A DNA stretch of 64,000 nucleotides, from contig NZ_JANQBB010000002.1 in the NCBI RefSeq assembly GCF_024721975.1, positions 62,001 through 126,000 on the forward strand. Direction: 5' to 3'. The notes under the pieces were generated by a model, which saw nothing but the letters and a program-made list of their open reading frames with translations, was not told the origin of the DNA and did not search any database. The DNA comes from Paenibacillus endoradicis (GTDB taxonomy: Bacteria; Bacillota; Bacilli; Paenibacillales; Paenibacillaceae). Of the stretch, positions 8,121 to 17,390 are shown piece by piece. A program made the position numbers and the translations under genes. The stretch's first letter is position 1. Each line of letters begins with the position of its first letter.

Positions 8121-8160
8121 TGAATAACGCTTGCCTCCAATTGGAGGCAAGCGTTATTCA
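8121..8160. terminator. 40-bp perfect palindrome, terminator of the esterase-lyase gene
   Basis: Two exact 20-bp arms, TGAATAACGCTTGCCTCCAA and its reverse complement, meet without a spacer 11 bp after the stop codon of the large SLH gene. The T-runs beside it are weak on both strands, so termination is the likely role but may be inefficient. Confidence 0.65.
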
Positions 8161-8170
8161 TTGTTCTTTA

Positions 8171-11100
8171 TTAACTTTCTGTCTCTAGAGCTGTCAATAG
8201 TTCAAATATAACTTTTGCACTCTCAGCACGGTTTAAATTTCCTTGAGGATTGAATATGTTACCATTGTTTCCTTCAATGATGCCAATACTATGAATAGCA
8301 TTCACTGCAGCTTTTGCCCATGTGCTAATTTGGTCTTGATCGGTAAAGTTGTCGCTTGGCGAAATCTCAACCTTTTGACCAGATGCATACTCGTAAGCTC
8401 GCAACATCATTACTGCCATTTCTTGACGAGTAATCGATGCTTCTGGAGCAAATCTATTTCCATCATAGCCTGTAATGATACCCGCTTCATAGGCTGCAGC
8501 AATATCATTTGCATACCACTTCGATACACTTACATCGTTAAATATCGGTTGTACTGAACTCTTAAGCTGTAATGAGCGAACGATCAATGCTGCAAACTCA
8601 GCACGAGACACATCTCTCAATGGGGCATACTGTGTATCGTTAATTCCAGTAATAATGTGCTTAGCTGACAGTTGCTTAATTACATCAGATGCCCAGAACG
8701 TTGCCGCAACATCAGTATATATTTTGTCATATTCCAATGCGGCATAATGACTAAAGTGGTTCACATCTGCAACGATATACCCATTGATGACTTTCCCACC
8801 TACATACTCTAACGCTCCATTCTCACCAACATAATACATCCCAACTAAATCTGAATTTGCTTGCTGACCAATTTTCACAGATAGTTTGAGTGTTGAATCA
8901 AATCTAGTAAGCATATGCTCCGCGCCATCACTATCAACAAGTGCTAGACTTAACTTATAGACTTTACCTGAAGATGTAATAATTGCGTCAGAAGCACCCT
9001 TTAGAAGAGCATCTAGCGCTACCCCAGTAACCTCCTCAAACTTAAAGGAAACTCTTGAGCCTGAGCGCAATCCTTCTTTGGCCAATGAACGTAATTGTTC
9101 TATTACTTCACCTGAAATTTCTAAGCGAACATCATCATTAATTAATCTCACTAATGAATCTTTATCTATAACCGTATCATCTGCTGGAAAAAGCACTTCA
9201 TTCTTTCCTTGATCAATATTGATAATAATTTCACCCAGATCATTCTTCTCAACCTTGTCTACGATCATCTGCCCTTGATTAGGCTGTGGTATCGGGCTTG
9301 GATTTGGAGTAGGTTTTGTTACAGATTTAGTAACAAAAATACTAACTGTTTCTACTTTTTCAAGTCCTACAGCATTAACAGCTCTTGCCGTAAATATATG
9401 CTGACCTGCTTTGCCCGTAAGCTTAATTGTAGAGCCATTTGCTACAGACTCATTATCAAATAATAATTCCAATGTAACAATTTCTGACTCAGGATCATTC
9501 GCCTCAACCTGCAGTTTAATCGTATCTGCCTCGGTCCAAGTTCCAGCAGGTAATCCTGTAATTATTGGAGCTGTTGTATCTATGATGTTAGGATTATTCG
9601 AATCATACTTGATCAGCGGTGCAGCAGGCTCAGCCATATCATGTCCAAGGAAATAGCCTGTATGAGGTGGTTGGTTGTAAGATACATTTTGCCATGCTAC
9701 GCTTAGTCTATAGATTGGATCATGCATTAATGTGAATATACGATACTCGGTTACGTCATTTGTCGTATAAAGACGAAGCTCCGAACTATCTGCAGAACGC
9801 CAGATGACTTCCTCTCGCCAGTCACCAAACAAATCTGCCTGAATAGCTGGCGTAGCCTTCGTTCCGTTGTTGGATAAAGCACCATTAGCTGTTAGCAAAT
9901 TGGTTGTTTTTTCATTGATATAATCCCATTTATCTATGCGATTGCTATCCAATAATTCTCTTAGCAGATCACCATCCCACCAAATACCAAAGTTAGTGGA
10001 TGTCGGAAGTGTAGATGTAATTACCTCTCCAGTAGCACTCATCAAACCTGATATTGGAATATGTTGCTCATTTGTAATCGTTGCCGCCCATGATTCTGAA
10101 CCAGCATATCTCGGATCAATATCTGCTGACATTCCACGTCCTGTGTCTATCCCTGTTTTTACACCCCACAGAATTTCACCTGTTGCGGCATCTCTCATCT
10201 CCATTCCAAATGGTGAGTCAGTATGCTCATGCACGCTGAAAACTTCCAAGCCAGGACGATTAGGATCTAAATCACTTAAATGCATCGCATCTCCATGTCC
10301 AAGCCCTGTGTTGTAAAGCGGAGTTCCATCGTCATCAATCGCCATCGCTCCAAAAGAAATCTCATCTTTACCATCTCCGTCTACATCACCAACAGATAAG
10401 TTATGATTTCCTTGACCTGCATATTCTCCGTAATCTTCATCGTTTGAATCGAATTTCCATACTTTTGATAACTTTCCATCGCGGAAATTATAAGCAGCTA
10501 GTACTGTTCTTGTATAGTAGCCTCGACTAAAAATAACACTTGGACTCTCGCCATCTAAATAAGCGACAGCAGCTAGAAAACGATCTACACGATTACCGTA
10601 TGCATCTCCCCATGCGCTTACATCCCCACGTGGTGGGTCATACTGGACGGTATCGAGTGCCGCTCCTGTTAAGCCATCAAACACAGTTAAATACTCATTG
10701 CCCAGTAGCACATAGCCACTGCTATTTCGATGATCCGCACTTGCATCACCTATGACATTTCCGACACCATCTACCGTACCATCAGCAGTTTTGAAAGTAA
10801 CCTCTGCACGACCATCTCCATCTAGGTCATAAACCATAAATTGAGTATAGTGAGCTCCTGCACGTATGTTAGGTCCTAAATTAATTCTCCAAAGCAGTGT
10901 ACCATCAAGCTTATACGCATCCATATAAACTATTCCTGTATAACCTGCTTGTGAATTATCTTTACTATTTGAAGGTGACCACAATAACACAATTTCATAC
11001 TCCCCATCACCGTCTAAATCGCCTACACTCGCATCACCTGCGCTATACGTATATGGCTGACCATCCTTCGTATAATCATCGGCAGGTTTTTGCATTGGAA

Positions 11101-14100
11101 TAGATAAGTATGTTTTTTCCCAAACGGTGAACGTTCCCTCTTCAAATACTTCTACGCCATCAATAATGTAGCTTAAACTGTACACTGAAGAATCCGTACC
11201 GAGTGCATCATAATAGTTTGTACTTCCCGTAATCGGCTCTTCATTCACTATAACTCCGTCACGATATAGATTAAATGCGATAGAGGCAGGATCAAGACCC
11301 AGCAATCTCCAACCAATATAAATACCATCATCCTTCTTAACTGCAACCGGCGCTCGTGTTAATGTTTCCATCTGACGATAAAGTGTCGTGACTGCCGCCA
11401 CTTCAACACTAGTTGATAGTTCAGATATCCCCCCTGCATTTACTGAAGCAACTTTGTAATAATAAGGAATCGTCGTTAATATCGTTGTATCCGTATAGGA
11501 CGCTATCTTCGTCTTGCCGATAAGTTCAAATACACCATCCGCTGTTTTAGAACGATATACGTTATACATACGTGCTTCATTGACGCTATCCCAAGTAATC
11601 GTCGCATCATTCTTATTGACTGATTGTACAGTTAAGTTAGTCGGTATCGCAGCAGTTTCTACCGATGGATCAATTGTTGAAATCGTTAGCGAATTCGATG
11701 CTACTGATTCAATACCAGTTAGGTCAACAGCTGATACCGTATAAATGTAATCAAAGCCAATATCCGCCGTTGTATCCGTATAAGTTACTGCAGTCGTCTC
11801 ACCAATCAGCTCAGCCTTGTTTTGATCGAGAGATTGTCTGTAAACTCGATACTTCGAGGCATCATCCATCCCGTTCCAAGCTAGCTCTACTACCACTGGC
11901 TCAGCTTCAACATTTAAGTCAACAAGCTTTAACTCTGTTGGAGCAAGCATAACAGGAGTAATTTCTAATCCGTTAAGATGAGCTGTTTGACCGCTAAATA
12001 TGAAATTTATTTGCCCGTCTCTTACAGCGACTCCATTATATATTTTCTCAACAATTGTTTCTTTTCCAGCATTAACCTGACCATAATCTTTACCTTCTAT
12101 ATTGACTATTGTTCTCGTTGAGCCAATAAAATCACCTGTATAGGATTTAACAGAATATATTCCGTTCGGTACATCTACCTTAAATTCATAGCTACCAGCA
12201 AAATAAGCAACGAAATCACGTCTTAGATCATCTAGCGCTGCCCCACGATCACGATCGATCATGCCCTCACTGTTAGTAAGACCATAGCCACGCTCAGCTG
12301 AATAAATCGTCTCGCGAGTTACCTCTGTATATCCAGCAGCAACTGGCGCACCTATAGGACCGAAATCATAACGGTATTTTGCAGATTTAGTCGTCACTGT
12401 AATGATAGTAGAAGCCGCTGATTCACCTCGCCCATTTATCGCAGTCACATAAATATGATAACTCTCTCCCTCTTCCATTCCGCCAATCGTAATCGTTGGA
12501 ACAGTCGCTGTCCCGATCATCGCATACTCCTGATCTGATTCTGATGCTAGCTTGCGATAAATTTTGTAAATATCTGCCCCTTGAACATCATTCCATCTTA
12601 GTACCGCACCAGCATTACTAATGCTACCAGCGACTAGACTAGATGGAGCGCTTGGAACATCGTTAGGTAATTGTATTTCCTTCACAAAAGCCGCTAATGG
12701 AGAATCCAAATTCTTTATACCACCAGCTAGTAATCGTGCAAGCTGAATCGCTCCATATTCCTGGAAATGCGTATTATCCGCTGATCCATTCGGAAATGCT
12801 CCATACACACCCGGTTCAACATGTAAAAATACAGATAATGAGCCTTCTGGCCCAATTGAGTCATAATAGGCTACACTTAGCGCACTTAGATCGACCAATT
12901 GAACGTCAAGCTCAGTTGCAAGTTCCTTCATCACATCAACATATTCTGGGAAGCTAACATTGAATTTACCTGTAGTCGTATTAAAATCTCTACGCCCCAT
13001 CGGAGTTACAAGAATAGGTTCAGCACCACGCTGCCTTGTGCCGTTAATATACGTTTTTAAATATTCCTTATAATCGGCTGGTGATGCATAGCGATCAGGA
13101 ACACTAATCGTTGCATCATTATGACCAAATTGTATTAAAAAGTAATCACCAGGCTTAATTACTCGCAAAACATCATCCAATCGCCCCTCTACAATAAATG
13201 ACTTTGAGCTGCGGCCGCCAATGGAATTATTTTTAACTATAATGTTATTGTTGAAAAACTTTGGAATCATTTGTCCCCAACCTGCTTGGGGCTCCCAGTA
13301 AGGGTCATAAGTCTGAACTGTCGAATCACCAGCAAGGTAAACCGTTGGCAGTCCATCTGCTTGTCGTGGCTGCTGCTTCGTAATCGTCAGTGCATTAATA
13401 TTAGGAGCTGAACCCGAAAATTCTAAATTCAACTGCCCATCTACAAGTGCAATTTGGAAGCTCATTTCTAAATATTGACCTGCAGCTTTAGTAGTAAGCT
13501 GCACTTTTTGCATCATTTCTGTCTTAATGGCAATTTCAGTCGCTCCACCACTATCACCGGCAATTAGCGAAACTGTATAATCACCATTGGGCAAATCGAC
13601 TATAAATGAAGTGTTTATAGGCGTAACAAAGTCAGATCTTAGTGGATCTGCTAACCCCCGGTCTGTACTCGTCACCACCGAAGGATCAGCAAATCCATAT
13701 TTAAGCTCAGCAGAATAAGCAGTGCTACCATCTACTTGGAGATATTGCTCTGCTAATGCGCCAGAGCCAAAATCAAATCGCTTCACATCTCCTTCTGGTA
13801 ACACTACTGGCGGAGTATAAATGCTACTTTCTACCGTTACTGAGGCAGGTGATGATCCTTTTGAATTAATGGCTTTAATCTGATAGTAATTAGGAACAGA
13901 AGTATCTCTTACCCCGTCTATATAAGAAGCTGAATTTGATTCTCCAATTTTAACAAAGCCGCTAGTTTCATTACTGGAGTGCCAAATTTCATAACCGTCT
14001 GCACCTTCCGTTACAGTCCAGCTTAACCCAATGGCACTTGCTTTCACCTCGGTAATTCGCACATTTGTTGGCACTGAAGGAGCAGATAATGCTGGTATTT

Positions 14101-15109
14101 CATTTATAGTAACGGTTTCGCTTGGCGCCGATTCTAAGCCATTCGCCCCTACCGCCGTTACATAGTAACTATATCCACTTTCTTCAACTACTGTCGTATC
14201 TACATACTCATTACTGACCGGCTCACCAATCATCGTCATATCTACACTGCCAGCCGCTGCGCGATAAACTCGGTAACCAGCTGCATTTTCAACTGTATTC
14301 CAAGCTAAAGCGACGTCCTTTGATGTAATTCTAGTAGTCTTCAGCCCATCAGGAGCGACTGGTAGCGCTTCCAAATAATAAACATTGAAATTATCTATCC
14401 ATGTTGTCCATGAAGTTGAAGCTGAAGGAGGTCTAATTAAATTGAATTGAATCTTTCCAACAGTATTGTTATAAATCGTGTCTGATGAAAAAGGTATGTC
14501 AGATACTATTGTTGTCTGGCTAGAATTATTCAAATTAGTTATGGTCAAATCTATAGTTTTCGCTCCAAAGTTAATTGCAGCCTCGACATTATACGAAGCG
14601 TTATTCACATTGAATCCAATCCCTACATTTTGTCCAGTAGTAGTCTCGTTACTTGCTACTCCACCAGTTATGTATTTCATTTCCGTCCCGCTTTTGTATT
14701 CTAGTGTTAAGTATCGCTTGCCCATGCTATCTTCAATACTTAACTGGGCCACGGCATTAACGCTTGGATTCCCAACATTCCAATCAAAATTCAATACTAC
14801 CTCTGGGCTTATGATTGGAGTAAATACTTTTTGTGTACTTCTTACCCCAGCACCGCCACCAGATATTTCAAGCACCTGATTGCCATCTATAGATTTGACA
14901 GCCGCCGCAAGTGCGCCACCTCCACCAGCAGTTCCTAGTTTAGTCCCCCATGCGTCGTTCAGTGGCAGATCCTCAAAGTCTTCACTAATAATCGGAGTTA
15001 ATTCACCGGCTCCTTCGCTATTTCCAGCTAACGTGATAGGACCGAGCGACATACTTACTATAGATAGAAGCATAACAAAAAGCATAAAAATCGAGATTTT
15101 TCTGTTCAT
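8171..15109 (-). CDS. SLH-anchored rhamnogalacturonan acetylesterase / lyase (CE12-PL11)
   Basis: A 2312-residue secreted multidomain enzyme. Order (approximate residues): signal peptide 1-30; LamG-like beta domain 40-245; two FN3 domains 247-433; malectin-like domain 442-557; SGNH esterase of rhamnogalacturonan acetylesterase type 588-815 with GDSTVQ, GGRSSKSF and FGHND; FN3 820-905; malectin-like 910-1050; two FN3 1053-1240; PL11 rhamnogalacturonan lyase 1242-1826 with repeated DLDGDG-type calcium motifs (GDLDGDGEYE, YDLDGDGRAE, GDVDGDGKDE); Ig-like domain 1850-1933; an unassigned domain 1973-2120; three SLH domains 2128-2310 with VSRAEF, ITRQEM and LNRAES. It would remove acetyl groups from RG-I and then cut the rhamnose-galacturonate backbone by beta-elimination at the cell wall. 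GAGGAGG lies 6 bases before ATG 15109, so the upstream ATG at 15133 is not the start. A cre-like site and CATTTTT repeats lie upstream. Confidence 0.93.
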   Translation of the reverse strand: MNRKISIFMLFVMLLSIVSMSLGPITLAGNSEGAGELTPIISEDFEDLPLNDAWGTKLGTAGGGGALAAAVKSIDGNQVLEISGGGAGVRSTQKVFTPIISPEVVLNFDWNVGNPSVNAVAQLSIEDSMGKRYLTLEYKSGTEMKYITGGVASNETTTGQNVGIGFNVNNASYNVEAAINFGAKTIDLTITNLNNSSQTTIVSDIPFSSDTIYNNTVGKIQFNLIRPPSASTSWTTWIDNFNVYYLEALPVAPDGLKTTRITSKDVALAWNTVENAAGYRVYRAAAGSVDMTMIGEPVSNEYVDTTVVEESGYSYYVTAVGANGLESAPSETVTINEIPALSAPSVPTNVRITEVKASAIGLSWTVTEGADGYEIWHSSNETSGFVKIGESNSASYIDGVRDTSVPNYYQIKAINSKGSSPASVTVESSIYTPPVVLPEGDVKRFDFGSGALAEQYLQVDGSTAYSAELKYGFADPSVVTSTDRGLADPLRSDFVTPINTSFIVDLPNGDYTVSLIAGDSGGATEIAIKTEMMQKVQLTTKAAGQYLEMSFQIALVDGQLNLEFSGSAPNINALTITKQQPRQADGLPTVYLAGDSTVQTYDPYWEPQAGWGQMIPKFFNNNIIVKNNSIGGRSSKSFIVEGRLDDVLRVIKPGDYFLIQFGHNDATISVPDRYASPADYKEYLKTYINGTRQRGAEPILVTPMGRRDFNTTTGKFNVSFPEYVDVMKELATELDVQLVDLSALSVAYYDSIGPEGSLSVFLHVEPGVYGAFPNGSADNTHFQEYGAIQLARLLAGGIKNLDSPLAAFVKEIQLPNDVPSAPSSLVAGSISNAGAVLRWNDVQGADIYKIYRKLASESDQEYAMIGTATVPTITIGGMEEGESYHIYVTAINGRGESAASTIITVTTKSAKYRYDFGPIGAPVAAGYTEVTRETIYSAERGYGLTNSEGMIDRDRGAALDDLRRDFVAYFAGSYEFKVDVPNGIYSVKSYTGDFIGSTRTIVNIEGKDYGQVNAGKETIVEKIYNGVAVRDGQINFIFSGQTAHLNGLEITPVMLAPTELKLVDLNVEAEPVVVELAWNGMDDASKYRVYRQSLDQNKAELIGETTAVTYTDTTADIGFDYIYTVSAVDLTGIESVASNSLTISTIDPSVETAAIPTNLTVQSVNKNDATITWDSVNEARMYNVYRSKTADGVFELIGKTKIASYTDTTILTTIPYYYKVASVNAGGISELSTSVEVAAVTTLYRQMETLTRAPVAVKKDDGIYIGWRLLGLDPASIAFNLYRDGVIVNEEPITGSTNYYDALGTDSSVYSLSYIIDGVEVFEEGTFTVWEKTYLSIPMQKPADDYTKDGQPYTYSAGDASVGDLDGDGEYEIVLLWSPSNSKDNSQAGYTGIVYMDAYKLDGTLLWRINLGPNIRAGAHYTQFMVYDLDGDGRAEVTFKTADGTVDGVGNVIGDASADHRNSSGYVLLGNEYLTVFDGLTGAALDTVQYDPPRGDVSAWGDAYGNRVDRFLAAVAYLDGESPSVIFSRGYYTRTVLAAYNFRDGKLSKVWKFDSNDEDYGEYAGQGNHNLSVGDVDGDGKDEISFGAMAIDDDGTPLYNTGLGHGDAMHLSDLDPNRPGLEVFSVHEHTDSPFGMEMRDAATGEILWGVKTGIDTGRGMSADIDPRYAGSESWAATITNEQHIPISGLMSATGEVITSTLPTSTNFGIWWDGDLLRELLDSNRIDKWDYINEKTTNLLTANGALSNNGTKATPAIQADLFGDWREEVIWRSADSSELRLYTTNDVTEYRIFTLMHDPIYRLSVAWQNVSYNQPPHTGYFLGHDMAEPAAPLIKYDSNNPNIIDTTAPIITGLPAGTWTEADTIKLQVEANDPESEIVTLELLFDNESVANGSTIKLTGKAGQHIFTARAVNAVGLEKVETVSIFVTKSVTKPTPNPSPIPQPNQGQMIVDKVEKNDLGEIIINIDQGKNEVLFPADDTVIDKDSLVRLINDDVRLEISGEVIEQLRSLAKEGLRSGSRVSFKFEEVTGVALDALLKGASDAIITSSGKVYKLSLALVDSDGAEHMLTRFDSTLKLSVKIGQQANSDLVGMYYVGENGALEYVGGKVINGYIVADVNHFSHYAALEYDKIYTDVAATFWASDVIKQLSAKHIITGINDTQYAPLRDVSRAEFAALIVRSLQLKSSVQPIFNDVSVSKWYANDIAAAYEAGIITGYDGNRFAPEASITRQEMAVMMLRAYEYASGQKVEISPSDNFTDQDQISTWAKAAVNAIHSIGIIEGNNGNIFNPQGNLNRAESAKVIFELLTALETES

Positions 15110-15230
15110 TTTGAACCTCCTCATATTATTCAAAATAATGCTGTGAACTTAAGCTAAATGAGAAACCTTACCTCACTGACATCAGATTTTTGCTCTTAAT
15201 CATACTCGTGCTTCTTCGTAGCGAAGTAAA

Positions 15231-15244
15231 TTAAAGCGGTTACA
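15231..15244. promoter_or_regulatory. cre-like CcpA site before the esterase-lyase gene
   Basis: TTAAAGCGGTTACA matches 11 of the 12 fixed positions of the cre consensus TGWAANCGNTTWCA. It is 122 bp upstream of the esterase-lyase start, so carbon catabolite repression by CcpA is likely. Confidence 0.6.
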
Positions 15245-15371
15245 TTTTGATGTACTATCATCTCCTCCACCTTATGACTTCCTGTGTCAATCATTTTTCA
15301 TCCATAGCGAGGTGAGTTCATCCTACATTTCCACCATTAGATCGGTCAACCGTTAGTATTGATCTTAACTT

Positions 15372-15462
15372 TCATTTTTGATGGATCATCCTTCATTTTT
15401 GATTTATCATTTTTGATTTATCATTTTTGATTTATCAATTTTAAGTAATCATTTTTAAAACG
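15372..15462. repeat. 14-bp tandem repeats, candidate regulator array
   Basis: TCATTTTTGATTTA occurs three times in tandem without change (15393, 15407, 15421). Variants lie before (15372) and after (15435, 15449). The CATTTTT core is shared with the direct repeats at the YesM and ABC-transporter promoters. The array lies 263-353 bp upstream of the esterase-lyase gene, in a 493-bp non-coding stretch that otherwise holds only the cre-like site and the hairpin at 15561. Confidence 0.55.
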
Positions 15463-15560
15463 ATGTCCGAACATACAGCGAGGCCTGCACATTAACAACC
15501 TTGAGTATCGTGTTTTCTGTTGCTTATTCTAATTTACAAAATTAGTTTAAACGCAAACAA

Positions 15561-15600
15561 CCAGTAGCCCCTTGATTCGGACCACTAGCTGTTGAAAGTA
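15561..15600 (-). terminator. Hairpin after the ABC permease genes
   Basis: Just beyond the second permease stop codon, imperfect arms CAACAGCTAGTGGTCC and GGGGCTACTGGTTG are followed on the minus strand by GTTTGCGTTT. It is a plausible but weakly paired terminator. Confidence 0.4.
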
Positions 15601-15602
15601 TG

Positions 15603-16439
15603 TCATCCCTTAACCGACCCCATCGTTAGCCCACCTACAAAATACTTTTGCAGGGCGAAAAACATAACTAGTAAAGGTAGTGCGCACAAAATACATGCGG
15701 CGAACAATACGTTCCATTGTGCCGGGTTTTGTTGATCTCCTAAGAATCCTAACATGGCAACTGGCAATGGAGAATCGATTGTTTTCGTAATGAATACCAT
15801 ATTGAAGAAATAATCATTCCAAATCCATACACCTTGCGTAATAATAACGGAAACGGTAACTGGTAGCAGTAACGGAAACACGATTTTCCAAAAGCGAGTG
15901 GACAAGCCAGCTCCGTCTATATAGGCTGCTTCTTCAATTTCCTCAGGAACACCACTCCGGATAAATCCCGTGTACAGAAAAGTAGAGAAAGGTAGACTGC
16001 ATGTAATAAACATTAAAATCGGTGTATATTGTCCAAGTGGAATACCTAGTCCCTTGATCATCTGAATGATTGGTATAAGTACCATTTGCCCCGGGACAAC
16101 AAGTCCTGCCAAGAAGAACATATATAAGAACTGACTCGTCCTACTTCTAATTCTTGCCATCGGGTACGCGGCCATAGCTGCAAATAGTACAACAAACACT
16201 ACTGATACTACAGTTAACACCATACTATTCCACAACGCTATCGGAAAGTTCATTCGGGAATAAGCAGAAATAAAACTTTCCAGTGTAAATTCATTGAACC
16301 AATTAAGTGGATTCGTCATATTGCGCGGTGAGCGTAACGAGCTAGATAACACGATTATGAGAGGCACAAGATTTATAAATACTAGAATAAGAAGCAGTAT
16401 ATGTGTTCCCATCCGCTTTAGACGAGATTCGGTTTTCAT
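15603..16439 (-). CDS. Sugar ABC transporter permease, MalG/YtcP type
   Basis: A 278-residue inner-membrane permease with about six transmembrane helices. The cytoplasmic loop EEAAYIDGAGLSTRFWKIVFPLLLP is the EAA motif that docks the ATPase. The C-terminal GLTMGSVKG is typical of the MalG-like subunit of CUT1 oligosaccharide importers. Its ATG overlaps the stop of the preceding permease by 4 nt, so the two are translationally coupled. No ATPase gene is in the cluster; Firmicutes CUT1 importers usually borrow a shared MsmX-like ATPase. Its place beside an RG lyase and YesM/YesN suggests transport of RG-I oligosaccharides, as for B. subtilis YteP-YtcP-YtcQ. Confidence 0.93.
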   Translation of the reverse strand: MKTESRLKRMGTHILLLILVFINLVPLIIVLSSSLRSPRNMTNPLNWFNEFTLESFISAYSRMNFPIALWNSMVLTVVSVVFVVLFAAMAAYPMARIRSRTSQFLYMFFLAGLVVPGQMVLIPIIQMIKGLGIPLGQYTPILMFITCSLPFSTFLYTGFIRSGVPEEIEEAAYIDGAGLSTRFWKIVFPLLLPVTVSVIITQGVWIWNDYFFNMVFITKTIDSPLPVAMLGFLGDQQNPAQWNVLFAACILCALPLLVMFFALQKYFVGGLTMGSVKG

Positions 16440-17317
16440 GCCGATACCTCCTTCTTATTGAGCGTCAATACACAAACAATTGTAATAACAATAATGATAG
16501 CAAACGAAATTATGCCGAGAGCTGCTGCTTTACCGAATAACTGGTTAGTAAAGGCCATTTTGTACATAGCAAATATCAATGTATTCGTCGAAATTCCTGG
16601 TCCACCATTTGTCATAATGAACGGGAAATCAAAAGCTTTCAGACCGTTAATGACGCTTAACGTTATATTAATGGTAACTGAGGTTGCCAGCATCGGAAGT
16701 GTAATAAATCTGAATAATTTCCACTTACCTGCTCCGTCAATTCTACCTGCTTCCAGCATCTCCTGTGGTACTGTTTGTAGACCTGCAAGATAGATGATGA
16801 CACTCACACCTATATTTTTCCATATATCTACCGCAATAATTGAATAAAGCGCTTTAGAGTAACTGCCAAGGAAGTTAGTATCCCAACCAGCTAGACCGAT
16901 CTTAGCAAAGAAGGAAGCAATAAGTCCCTCTTCGGGCATATAAACATAACTCCAGATAAATCCGACTACAATAGCACTGAATAATGTAGGAATGTAAAAC
17001 GCTGATCGATAAAACCCTTTAGCACGAATATTTGCATTTAGCAGCGTAGCTATTAGAAGTGCAATAATGTTTCCAAGTATTACTGTAATCGCAGTATAGA
17101 CTAGTGTGTTTTTAATAGAAATCATAAGAACTTCTTCTCTTAAAAGCGTCTTAAAATTGCTGAACCCCACATAATTGAAGTTTTGAACATATCCATTGTA
17201 ATCCGTTATGCTATATTGAAACAGCTTAAGGATTGGAAATATCCAGAAGATACAATAAAAGAGGAGAGCCGGGAGCACAAAAAAATACATTGTTTTTTTC
17301 ATGATCGCACTATTCAT
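16436..17317 (-). CDS. Sugar ABC transporter permease, MalF/YteP type
   Basis: A 293-residue CUT1 permease with about six membrane helices, starting with a long hydrophobic segment (MYFFVLPALLFYCIFWIFPI). The EAA loop is EMLEAGRIDGAGKWKLFRFITLPML. The preferred start is ATG 17317, which has AAGGGAAAG upstream; a TTG at 17338 is also in frame but has no better site. It follows the binding-protein gene after a strong hairpin, and overlaps the next permease by 4 nt. It forms the membrane channel together with the 15603-16439 product. Confidence 0.92.
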   Translation of the reverse strand: MNSAIMKKTMYFFVLPALLFYCIFWIFPILKLFQYSITDYNGYVQNFNYVGFSNFKTLLREEVLMISIKNTLVYTAITVILGNIIALLIATLLNANIRAKGFYRSAFYIPTLFSAIVVGFIWSYVYMPEEGLIASFFAKIGLAGWDTNFLGSYSKALYSIIAVDIWKNIGVSVIIYLAGLQTVPQEMLEAGRIDGAGKWKLFRFITLPMLATSVTINITLSVINGLKAFDFPFIMTNGGPGISTNTLIFAMYKMAFTNQLFGKAAALGIISFAIIIVITIVCVLTLNKKEVSA

Positions 17318-17346
17318 GATGATTCTTTCCCTTCCCAATCAAATAT

Positions 17347-17380
17347 CAACAAGGAAGCAGCATATACCGCTCCCTTGTTG
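17347..17380 (-). promoter_or_regulatory. Intercistronic hairpin between binding-protein and permease genes
   Basis: Arms CAACAAGGAAGC and GCTCCCTTGTTG (11 of 12 pairs plus a G-U pair) flank a 10-base loop, 10 bp after the binding-protein stop. No T-run follows, so it more likely protects or processes the upstream mRNA, giving more binding protein than permease. Confidence 0.55.
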
Positions 17381-17390
17381 AGCGAAACAG

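Noticed and set aside
15393..15434. 14-bp repeats as a short CRISPR or iteron origin
   Set aside because: There are no spacers and no Rep gene; position upstream of an enzyme gene and the shared core with other promoters fit a regulatory array better.
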